Shown here piece after piece: positions 39,835 to 48,236 of a stretch of DNA of 64,000 bases. The DNA is from Hyphomicrobium sp. GTDB lineage: Bacteria; Pseudomonadota; Alphaproteobacteria; Rhizobiales; Hyphomicrobiaceae. The notes beneath the pieces were generated by a model. That model was not told where the DNA came from, ran no database searches, and saw only the letters and a list, made by a program, of their open reading frames with translations. Position numbers and translations under genes: made by a program. Each line of letters starts with the position of its first letter. Positions within the stretch are counted from its first letter, which is position 1. The DNA is taken from NCBI GenBank assembly GCA_002928735.1, contig PERL01000003.1, positions 269,455 to 333,454 on the forward strand. The letters run 5' to 3'.

Positions 39835-40352
39835 GTTCGGAATTTCCGCTGCGGCCGTTTCTGCCGGCCGATACGCTGGCGCTGCGCGACCTGTTCGCGG
39901 CCAGTGTCGAGGAGTTAACGCAGGACGATTATGATGAAGATCAGCGGGCGGCCTGGGTGGCGTTCGCTGAGGACGCTGAAGCATTCCGGGACCGGCTGGA
40001 GGAGGCAACCACGCTGGTTGTCGAACTCGATGGCGAACCGGCAGGGTTTGCTTCACTGAAAGAGAATAGCATCCTCGACATGCTCTATGTTCACCCGTAT
40101 CACGCTGGCACCGGGATCGGGACGGCGCTGTGCGATGCCTTGGAGAAGATCGCCAAGGCGCGTGGGGCGAAGGCGATCACGGTCGAGTCATCGGAAACGG
40201 CCGTCGAATTCTTCGAAGGCCGGGACTACGAGGCGACGCAGCGCAATTCGGTGGAACGGTTTGGCGAGTGGCTGGCGACGACGACCATGAAAAAATCGTT
40301 GCAAGAGGCCGCGCGCAAGAGTGATGAGGTCGACGATGACGGGGAAGCCTGA
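39831..40352 (+). CDS. GNAT family N-acetyltransferase
   Basis: A 173-residue acetyltransferase with a conventional GNAT fold: FLPADTLALRDLFAASVEEL at the start, the beta-4 strand SILDMLYVHP, the acetyl-CoA pyrophosphate loop HAGTGIGTALCDAL and a C-terminal FFEGRDYEA strand. The acceptor is unknown. The start overlaps the tiny membrane gene before it, and the C-terminal 20 codons overlap the start of another tiny membrane gene, so the enzyme is embedded in a cluster of short membrane proteins. The last 25 residues are charged and probably disordered. Confidence 0.85.
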   Translation: MSSEFPLRPFLPADTLALRDLFAASVEELTQDDYDEDQRAAWVAFAEDAEAFRDRLEEATTLVVELDGEPAGFASLKENSILDMLYVHPYHAGTGIGTALCDALEKIAKARGAKAITVESSETAVEFFEGRDYEATQRNSVERFGEWLATTTMKKSLQEAARKSDEVDDDGEA

Positions 40353-40467
40353 CGGCGACGAGACGGGCCCGCCCTTTGCCCGTCATGGGACGTACTACAT
40401 GGTTTTGAAGATTGCTGTGCTGGCCGCGGCGGTCGTGCTCGCGCTGAAGATGGCGGGCGTTTGGTGA
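40336..40467 (+). CDS. Tiny single-helix membrane protein (43 aa)
   Basis: The ATG at 40336 lies 17 bases before the end of the GNAT gene, in another frame, and the TGA is at 40465-40467. The N-terminus is polar (TGKPDGDETGPPFARHG), followed by one hydrophobic helix (MVLKIAVLAAAVVLALKMAG). It ends just before cimA. The clear one-helix pattern and tight packing suggest it is real, but a frame of this length can arise by chance. Confidence 0.5.
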   Translation: MTGKPDGDETGPPFARHGTYYMVLKIAVLAAAVVLALKMAGVW

Positions 40468-40472
40468 GTGAG

Positions 40473-42083
40473 ATGACGAAGGAACGGCTTTATCTGTTCG
40501 ACACGACGCTGCGCGACGGGGCGCAGACGACGGGCGTTGATTTTTCGATTGCGGACAAGCGGCGCATCATCGGCGTGCTCGATCAGCTGGGGCTCGATTA
40601 CATCGAAGGCGGCTATCCGGGATCGAACCCGACGGATACCGAACTCTTCGCTGCCAAGCCGGCGCTGACGACGAGCCGGTTCACCGCGTTCGGGATGACG
40701 AAGCGGGCGGGGCGGTCGATCGAGAACGATCCGGGCTTCCAGTCCCTCGTGCAGTCGGCGGCCGACAGCGTTTGCCTCGTCGCGAAGTCGTGGGATTATC
40801 ACGTGCGCGTGGCGCTGGGCATCACGAACGAGGAGAACCTCGCCGGCGTCGCGGAGAGCATCAAGGCGGTCGTTGCCTCGGGCAAGGAAGCGATGCTCGA
40901 CTGCGAGCACTTCTTCGACGGCTTCAAGGGCAACAAGGCCTATGCACTGAGCGTGGCGAAGACGGCCTATGACTCGGGCGCGCGCTGGGTTGTGCTGTGC
41001 GACACCAACGGCGGGACGCTGCCGCACGAGGTTGAGCGGATCGTGGCCGAGGTCGCCAAGGTGGTGCCGGGGTCGCATCTGGGGATCCACACGCACAACG
41101 ATACGGAAAACGCGGTTGCCAATTCGCTGGCGGCGGTGCGGGCGGGTGTGCGGCAGATCCAGGGCACGCTGAACGGGCTCGGCGAACGCTGCGGCAACGC
41201 GAATATGACGTCGATCATTCCGACGCTGCTCTTGAAGAGCGAGTTTGCGAATTTCTTCGACACCGGGATCACGGCGGAAAAGCTGCGGACACTCACGCAT
41301 GCGAGCCGCGTGCTGGATGAAGTTTTGAACCGGGCGCCGGACCGGCATGCGCCGTATGTGGGTGAGAGCGCGTTTGCGACCAAGGCCGGCATTCATGCAT
41401 CGGCCATTCTGAAAGAGCCGGAGACGTATGAGCACGTGCGGCCGGAAGCTGTCGGCAACGAAAGGCGGCTGTTGGTCTCAAAGCAGGCGGGGCGGTCGAA
41501 TGTGCTCTCCGCGCTGGAGCGTTTCGGCTTGGCGCAGGACCGGGATGACGAGCGGATCTCGCGGTTGCTGGAAGAGGTGAAGGCGCGGGAAGCGACCGGC
41601 TATTCCTACGAGGCGGCGGAAGCGTCGTTCGAACTGCTTGCGCGGCGGATGCTCTCGAATGTGCCGCAGTATTTCTCGGTCGATAGTTTTCGCGTGATGG
41701 TCGAGCGTCGGCACAACGCGCTCGGCAAACTCGTGACCGTCTCGGAAGCGATCGTGAAGGTGCATGTAAACGGGGCGACTGAGCCGCTGTGGTCGGTGGG
41801 CGAGGGCAATGGCCCGGTCAACGCGCTCGATCAGGCTCTGCGCAAGGATCTCGGCAAGTATCAGGCGCACATCAACGAAATCGAGTTGGTGGACTACAAG
41901 GTGCGGATCCTGACAGGTGGCACGGAAGCCGTGACGCGGGTGCTGGTGGAAACGCTCGACACGGTGACGGGCGAGCGCTGGATCACGGTCGGCGTGTCGC
42001 CCAATATCATTGATGCCAGCTTCGAGGCGCTGCTGGACAGCATCAATTACAAGCTGTTGCGGTCCGGAGCCGTGGCGGCCTGA
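40473..42083 (+). CDS. cimA: Citramalate synthase
   Basis: Condenses acetyl-CoA with pyruvate to (R)-citramalate, the first step of a threonine-independent route to 2-oxobutyrate and isoleucine. The 536-residue HMGL-family protein has DTTLRDGAQTTGVDFSIADK, IEGGYPGSNPTD, HTHNDTENAVANS and NGLGERCGNAN, followed by the LeuA-type regulatory domain. The GYPGSNPTD block distinguishes CimA from isopropylmalate and homocitrate synthases. TTG 40461 and GTG 40464 are alternative starts; ATG 40473 is preferred. The ilvIH and ilvC genes about 12 kb to the right complete the pathway. Confidence 0.92.
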   Translation: MTKERLYLFDTTLRDGAQTTGVDFSIADKRRIIGVLDQLGLDYIEGGYPGSNPTDTELFAAKPALTTSRFTAFGMTKRAGRSIENDPGFQSLVQSAADSVCLVAKSWDYHVRVALGITNEENLAGVAESIKAVVASGKEAMLDCEHFFDGFKGNKAYALSVAKTAYDSGARWVVLCDTNGGTLPHEVERIVAEVAKVVPGSHLGIHTHNDTENAVANSLAAVRAGVRQIQGTLNGLGERCGNANMTSIIPTLLLKSEFANFFDTGITAEKLRTLTHASRVLDEVLNRAPDRHAPYVGESAFATKAGIHASAILKEPETYEHVRPEAVGNERRLLVSKQAGRSNVLSALERFGLAQDRDDERISRLLEEVKAREATGYSYEAAEASFELLARRMLSNVPQYFSVDSFRVMVERRHNALGKLVTVSEAIVKVHVNGATEPLWSVGEGNGPVNALDQALRKDLGKYQAHINEIELVDYKVRILTGGTEAVTRVLVETLDTVTGERWITVGVSPNIIDASFEALLDSINYKLLRSGAVAA

Positions 42084-42155
42084 GGATTGGGACGCAGTGG
42101 CAGGGCTGCGCGTTCGCCGCTATATGTCGTTCTCGTTCCGGAGATGATTGACCTC

Positions 42156-42950
42156 ATGCGCGCAGTCCTGATCATTGCTTGTTTGCTTGGCTTCGTTGCG
42201 GGCGGCGCGCAAGCTGCTGACTTCACGGCGAAAGATGTGACGCACTCGCTGTTCCAGGCGAAAGCCGGAAAGCCGATTGATTTCTCGGGTAAGAATCTGG
42301 CGGGGCTTGATCTTGCGGGTCTTGATTTCAAGGGCGCGCGGCTGGCGGGTGTTGATTTGCTCGGGGCTGATCTGAGCGAAGGCATTTTCAAGGGGTCGGA
42401 TCTATCGGGTGCGCGGCTTGATCGGACGACGCTGACGCGGGCGGATTTTTCCGGCGCGACGCTGGAGAAGGCGACCATCCTGCGTCCCAGCATTTATTCA
42501 ACCTTCACCGTTGCCGACACGAACTGGACGGAAGCGCCGAAGTTTACAGGCGCGAAAATGGCCGGGGCTAAATTATTTGGCCGGTTCGATTTTGCCGACT
42601 TCAAGGGCGCGGACTTGAAGGGGGCGCAATTCACCAGCCGCGCGCCGCGCGATGAGAACACCTCGCTGGCGCAGGTGGGCCTGTTCAGCGGCGACTTCGA
42701 TGACGCCAATTTGGAGGGCGCCGATTTCACCGGCGGACGCTTGGGTTTTGCCAGTTTCACCAATGCGAACGTGAAGGGTGCCATCTTTAACGGGACGGAT
42801 CTGACCCGGGCGGATTTTTCGGGAGCCGACGTGACGGGCGCGGATTTCACCGGCGCCAATCTGGATGAAGCAAAGTTCACCGGGGCCAAGGGCTTCGATA
42901 CGGTGAAGGGCTTCGGTCAGGCGAGCAACACGGATCGCGTGGTGCGCTGA
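42156..42950 (+). CDS. Exported pentapeptide-repeat protein
   Basis: A 264-residue protein from ATG 42156 with GGAG 11 bases upstream. The signal peptide is about 20 residues (MRAVLIIACLLGFVAGG, cleavage near QA-AD). The rest is built of A(D/N)LxG-type pentapeptide repeats (DLAGLDFKGARLAGVDLLGA, FTGGRLGFASFTNANVKGA, TRADFSGADVTGADFTGANL), which fold as a right-handed quadrilateral beta-helix. The export signal argues against a gyrase-protecting Qnr-like role. Periplasmic function is unknown. It follows cimA by about 70 bases and converges on meaB. Confidence 0.88.
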   Translation: MRAVLIIACLLGFVAGGAQAADFTAKDVTHSLFQAKAGKPIDFSGKNLAGLDLAGLDFKGARLAGVDLLGADLSEGIFKGSDLSGARLDRTTLTRADFSGATLEKATILRPSIYSTFTVADTNWTEAPKFTGAKMAGAKLFGRFDFADFKGADLKGAQFTSRAPRDENTSLAQVGLFSGDFDDANLEGADFTGGRLGFASFTNANVKGAIFNGTDLTRADFSGADVTGADFTGANLDEAKFTGAKGFDTVKGFGQASNTDRVVR

Positions 42951-42952
42951 GG

Positions 42953-43957
<1,005 letters not shown>

Positions 43958-44040
43958 GCCGTCCGCTGTACGTGAGGGCGCGGATGGGCGCAACGGGCTG
44001 CTGTGTCCCGTCCCCGTGTTTGGTTTAGAGGGCTGGTCCG

Positions 44041-44484
44041 CTAGAGGGCAGGTTTCCAGGCCTTTTCGTCGGGCTTGGCGTCCACAGACGGGGGTGGCAC
44101 CGGGGCTTTTCGGGCGAGTTCCGGGCGATTGGCGCCATCGGCTTCAGCGATCGGGCTATCGGGCGCGAGATCGAGGGTGCCCTGACGGTCGCGGTCATCC
44201 CCGTCCTCGTCCTGGTCATCGTCATCGTTATCATCGTCATCGTCGTCTTCGCGTTCGAAGCGTTCGTCTTCGTCCTCGTCGAAGGCGCGCGGGGGTGGGC
44301 GGCGAAGGGGGGCAGCGGACAGATCACGTCCGTCGCCGGGCAGGGTTTCAACGGTGCCGTCTTCGTATTCGCGATACACGGTCTGGGCGTCCGCCGGGGC
44401 CGACAGCGGGCCTAGAGAGAGGGCGGCCAGAGCAAGGGCCGACAGGCGTTGCGTGTTCGGACGGATCATGTGCTGAGGTGCCAT
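44041..44484 (-). CDS. Exported acidic low-complexity protein
   Basis: A 147-residue protein with an AGGAG ribosome binding site upstream of ATG 44484. A signal peptide of about 34 residues (LSALALAALSLGPLS, ADA-QTV) leads to a short beta-like part (VYREYEDGTVETLPG). A run at about 70-97 is almost wholly Asp and Glu (EDDDDDDNDDDDQDED type). The low-complexity run is encoded by imperfect GAC/GAT/GAG repeats and may change length by slippage. Calcium or other metal binding is conceivable but unproven. No family is recognised. Confidence 0.6.
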   Translation of the reverse strand: MAPQHMIRPNTQRLSALALAALSLGPLSAPADAQTVYREYEDGTVETLPGDGRDLSAAPLRRPPPRAFDEDEDERFEREDDDDDDNDDDDQDEDGDDRDRQGTLDLAPDSPIAEADGANRPELARKAPVPPPSVDAKPDEKAWKPAL

Positions 44485-44663
44485 CGCGGGCTCCTATTGT
44501 TGCGTTTCGCGGGCAGCCGTTGCGGCGCGAGAATCGCACAGACGGCCGGGCGCGCAGTGAGATCGTCTCAATCAGGCAGTATGGGGGCGGGGGTCTGAAC
44601 GCGCGATGAACGCCCACACAGTGAGAATCACTCAGGTGTCCTGAGGATGAGCGCGAAATCGAT

Positions 44664-45656
44664 TTAGTACCAGAGGCCTGGGAAGCGATAGCGTGGCCGC
44701 AATGTGGCAGGGCCCATGCCGACGAGGGAGACGTAGGGCTTTTCCACGATCACCAGCGGGGCCGAACCGTGCGTTTCGGCCAACTCTTGCAGACGGGCCA
44801 CACGTGCGGCGGCCGGCGGGTGGGTGCGCAGAAGGGATGGCAAGGGCACGCGGCGGGCGGCCATGGGCGGCGTTAAATCTTCCCATAGGTGGCCGGTGAG
44901 GATGTCGACGCGATTGAGGGCGGAGGCGAGGCCGATGGGATCGCCTGTGAGGGCCACGGCGAGACGATCGGCTTCGAACTCGCGGGCGCGGGACAAGGCC
45001 AACTGGAGCAAGTTGAGGGCTGCCGGCGAGACATAGAGTGCCGCGATCGCGAGCCAGGAGACCATTTCGGCGCCGGTCACATAGGCAAAGGCGTTGTATG
45101 CCAACAGGGCAAGAGCGACGAAGGCGAGGCTGTGGATCAGGCGCGCGGCGACGTCGGCAAGGCCCATTATCCAGAGATCGCCATTGCGGATGTGGCTCAT
45201 TTCATGGGCGATGACGCCGGCCAGTTCGCGCATGGAGAGGCGGCGGACAAGACCTTCGGTTATGGCGATGGCGGGGCGATCGGTCGTGCCGGTCGCGAAG
45301 GCGTTCATCGTTAGGCTGGGGATCAGGTAGAGGCTCGGCGTTTGTAGCAGGCCAGCGCGCCAGGCAAGGACTTCGATGAGGCTTGAAAGCTGGGTTTCGT
45401 CGGCGGGCAGGCGCCGGGCGGAGTAGAGCCGCATTATGGTTTCGGCCGGCACTTTGGGGGCGGCCACGGCAAGTCCGATGACGATCAGCGCCACCGCTGC
45501 AAGGCCGGCGATGCCGAAGAGCAGGTAGGCGCTGAAACCGGCCGTGATACCGAGTGCCACGAGTAAGGTGAGGGCATGGGCGGTATTGTGCGAGAGGTGC
45601 GGCAACGAAGCCGGGGCCGGGGCGAAGTCCAATCGTGTGCGCACGGTGGTTGCCAT
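44664..45656 (-). CDS. M48 family (HtpX-like) membrane metalloprotease
   Basis: A zinc protease of the inner membrane, 330 residues from ATG 45656. Two hydrophobic segments at about 25-65 precede the catalytic domain. The zinc motif HEMSH gives H151, E152 and H155, and a third ligand Glu lies in REFEADRLAVALTG. Two further hydrophobic stretches between these elements match the HtpX topology. HtpX-type proteases degrade misfolded membrane proteins under stress. The C-terminal tail after about 290 is unusual for HtpX and lacks a known domain. Confidence 0.88.
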   Translation of the reverse strand: MATTVRTRLDFAPAPASLPHLSHNTAHALTLLVALGITAGFSAYLLFGIAGLAAVALIVIGLAVAAPKVPAETIMRLYSARRLPADETQLSSLIEVLAWRAGLLQTPSLYLIPSLTMNAFATGTTDRPAIAITEGLVRRLSMRELAGVIAHEMSHIRNGDLWIMGLADVAARLIHSLAFVALALLAYNAFAYVTGAEMVSWLAIAALYVSPAALNLLQLALSRAREFEADRLAVALTGDPIGLASALNRVDILTGHLWEDLTPPMAARRVPLPSLLRTHPPAAARVARLQELAETHGSAPLVIVEKPYVSLVGMGPATLRPRYRFPGLWY

Positions 45657-45805
45657 CGGGACCTCGAAACGGTAGGTGGCGCGGCCAACGGCGGACACAT
45701 GCCCGCCACCGGGGCAAGCGGTAGGATGACCGCGCCACTGCGTTGGAAGAACGGCATCGCTTTGTACTTTATTCCAGCACGGCTTAGCGGCGCGGGTTCG
45801 CCAGT

Positions 45806-46492
45806 TTAGAACTTGGCAAGCACGGCATCGTCATTGGCGGTGGGGCGATCCGGCGTCAGGCCGGCCAGGATGGCTGGCACGATCTCGGCGGCGTCGTTGA
45901 CGACGGTGAAGCCGACTTCAAGGCCGGGGCGGATGAACGTTTCACCGCGCATGTGCGAGAGCAGATTGAGGAACGGGGTCCAGAAGTTGGCGATGTTGGC
46001 GACCACGATCGGCTTGGTGTGCCGTCCCAACTGAGACCATGTGAGCTGTTCGACGAGTTCTTCCAGTGTGCCGATGCCGCCGGGCAGGGCGACGAAAGCG
46101 GATGCGTGATCGAACATCAATTGCTTGCGTTCATGCATGTCGCGCGTGACGATCAGGTCGTTCACGTCTTTGAGCATATGCTCCCGCTCGGTCAAAAACG
46201 CGGGGATGATGCCAGTGACGTGGCCGCCGGCTTCCAGCGTGGCGCGGGCGACTTCGCCCATGAGACCGAGGCTGCCGCCGCCATAGACGAGTCCGAGGCC
46301 AGATTTGGCGAGGGTTTGGCCGAGAATGCGGGCGCTTTCGGCATAAGCTGGATTGGCGCCGTGGCCAGAGCCGCAATAGACGCAAACGGAGCGAGCCGGT
46401 CCGTGCGGATGGGGCTGCGAGGGGTTTGCCGGCTGATTTAGGGTTAATGCGCCGTTGGTGGCTTTGCGGCTGCGCGATTTGTGTTTTGTCAT
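45806..46492 (-). CDS. LOG family protein (cytokinin riboside phosphoribohydrolase-like)
   Basis: A TIGR00730-type Rossmann-fold enzyme of 228 residues from ATG 46492. It has VCVYCGSGHGANPAYAESAR, LVYGGGSLGLMGEVARATL, the ARGxxKP-type region replaced by TRDMHERKQLMFDHASAF, and the catalytic PGGIGTLEELVEQLTW motif. LOG enzymes release adenine-type bases from nucleoside 5'-monophosphates; bacterial members may act on AMP-like compounds. The frame opens far upstream to 46840, but that portion is Pro/Arg-rich and overlaps the start region of the divergent LysM gene. Confidence 0.9.
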   Translation of the reverse strand: MTKHKSRSRKATNGALTLNQPANPSQPHPHGPARSVCVYCGSGHGANPAYAESARILGQTLAKSGLGLVYGGGSLGLMGEVARATLEAGGHVTGIIPAFLTEREHMLKDVNDLIVTRDMHERKQLMFDHASAFVALPGGIGTLEELVEQLTWSQLGRHTKPIVVANIANFWTPFLNLLSHMRGETFIRPGLEVGFTVVNDAAEIVPAILAGLTPDRPTANDDAVLAKF

Positions 46493-46704
46493 CGTTTGTC
46501 GTCTCTTGATGCCGCCCCGGCCCGGTAACATGGGTGCTCCGCCCGACAAAATCGAGGCCATCTTGGCGGGAGCATAAAGATCCCGGACTTTCACAGGCAG
46601 ACTGTCGTGCCTAAGGTTTGTCACGGACTTATAACAGAAGAGCCCTAGGGCGGGCATTGTTGCCGCAGGATCAGCCGGCCGTGGTTGCGACAAGGGCGAA
46701 GGCC

Positions 46705-48063
46705 ATGAACGGGACAGCATATCGGGCGCAGCGCCGGACGGGACGGTTCGCCGTAGCCATGGCGTTTGCGGCGTGCGGGTTCGGCTTTGGCGCACCAGAT
46801 GCGCACGCCCAGACGGTTGCGGAGGCTGCGCCGCCCACAATTGAAAAGGTGATCGTTGGCGAAAAGGGCGTGGCCAACATCGAAGGCGAGGGCAAGCCCG
46901 GCGACGTGGTGCTGCTCATGTCGGGCGAATCGGCGCTCGGCGAGGCGGCCGTGTCTGCAAATGGGCGCTGGCGTGTGGCGCTGAAGGACGGGCTAAAACC
47001 GGGGACGCATCAGATCCGGGCGGAGGCGCGGGCCGCACCGCAGGGCCGAGTGGCTTCGGGCGATGAAATCCGGATTGCTATTCCATCCAAGACCGGGGCA
47101 CAGGCTGTTGTCGCGTATGACGGCGTTACGGGTGATCAGGATCGGGCGACGCGCCGGCGCGCGGAAGAGTTGGCGCAGGCTGCGGGTGACGCATTCGACG
47201 ATGTGACGCGCCGTGCGGCCTCTCCGGAGGCTGATGCTGCTCCACAAAGCGGGAAGGACGAGGCGGCGCCGGAGCGCGCGGGGCCGGTGGCGGTGGTCAT
47301 CGAATGGTTGAAGCGGTCGGCGCGCGGATATCGCGAAGAGGTCGTCAGCAAACTGGGTGTGGGCACCGCAGAGCCGGCGGCGGCCGAGGCTGCTGCTCCG
47401 CGCGAGGATCCGGCGCGCGACGCCACTGCAGCGGACGCGGCTCAGACTATTGCCAAGGAACAGGCCGCGGCGGAGGCACGGCGGATCGATCTGGCGGAGG
47501 CGGACAACGGGCGAAAAGCGCGGGAGGCGCAGGCGGCCGAAGACAAGGCGCGCAAGGCGGAGGCTGCCAAGCGGAAGCAGGCGGAAGAGATCGCGCGCCG
47601 CAAGGCCGAGTATGACCGGAAGATCGCGGACGACATGGAGCGGCTGAAGAAGGCGCGCGAAGAGGCCGACCGTGCAAAGGCGGCGCGGGCTGCAGATCAA
47701 CAGAAGGCGGCGATCACACTCGAGCGCTTTTATTTGCCAGGAGAGAAGAGGCCACAGCGCGAAGAGACGTCCGAGGTTAAGGAGCGCGTGGCAGAGGCGA
47801 CGGACGAAGTCGACGCAGCAGAGGCGCCCGCTCAGCGCCGCAGCAGCGCGTCTGGGCGCTGCTCGGAAGGACGGGTGATCACACGCAAAGGACGGCGCTG
47901 GTATGTGACCGGTGCAGACGATACCTTGTGGGATATCGCGGAACGGTTTTATGGGTCGGGCACGGCTTACCCGCGGATTTACAGAGTCAATCGTAAGCGG
48001 ATGTCGAGCCCACATGTCGTGCGGCCGTGTCTCGCCCTGCGCCTGCCGGGGCGGCGCGGATGA
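46705..48063 (+). CDS. LysM-domain envelope protein with coiled-coil region
   Basis: The protein has 452 residues from ATG 46705. A signal peptide (AVAMAFAACGFGFGAPDAHA) is followed by a small Ig-like region (IEKVIVGEKGVANIEGEGKPGDVVLLM), a long Ala/Glu/Lys/Arg coiled coil around 250-345, and a C-terminal LysM-type domain (RRWYVTGADDTLWDIAERFYGSGTAYPRIYRVNRKRM) that should bind peptidoglycan. The layout of Ig-like domain, coiled coil and terminal LysM is common in Hyphomicrobiales. Residues before 46705 in the open frame are not signal-like. Confidence 0.85.
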   Translation: MNGTAYRAQRRTGRFAVAMAFAACGFGFGAPDAHAQTVAEAAPPTIEKVIVGEKGVANIEGEGKPGDVVLLMSGESALGEAAVSANGRWRVALKDGLKPGTHQIRAEARAAPQGRVASGDEIRIAIPSKTGAQAVVAYDGVTGDQDRATRRRAEELAQAAGDAFDDVTRRAASPEADAAPQSGKDEAAPERAGPVAVVIEWLKRSARGYREEVVSKLGVGTAEPAAAEAAAPREDPARDATAADAAQTIAKEQAAAEARRIDLAEADNGRKAREAQAAEDKARKAEAAKRKQAEEIARRKAEYDRKIADDMERLKKAREEADRAKAARAADQQKAAITLERFYLPGEKRPQREETSEVKERVAEATDEVDAAEAPAQRRSSASGRCSEGRVITRKGRRWYVTGADDTLWDIAERFYGSGTAYPRIYRVNRKRMSSPHVVRPCLALRLPGRRG

Positions 48064-48236
48064 TGCAGCGGCCAAGTGTCGCCGCTCAAGCGCTGCGCGT
48101 CATCGGTTGCGTCCATAGACCGGTAGAAGTTGCGCGACGCCGCCGCTAAGGTTCACTGGTAAACTTCACTGGCTAAGCCGTTCTCTCTTCGCGCGCTACC
48201 GGCCGCGCACCCACAGACCTAGGGCCCACGCACACC

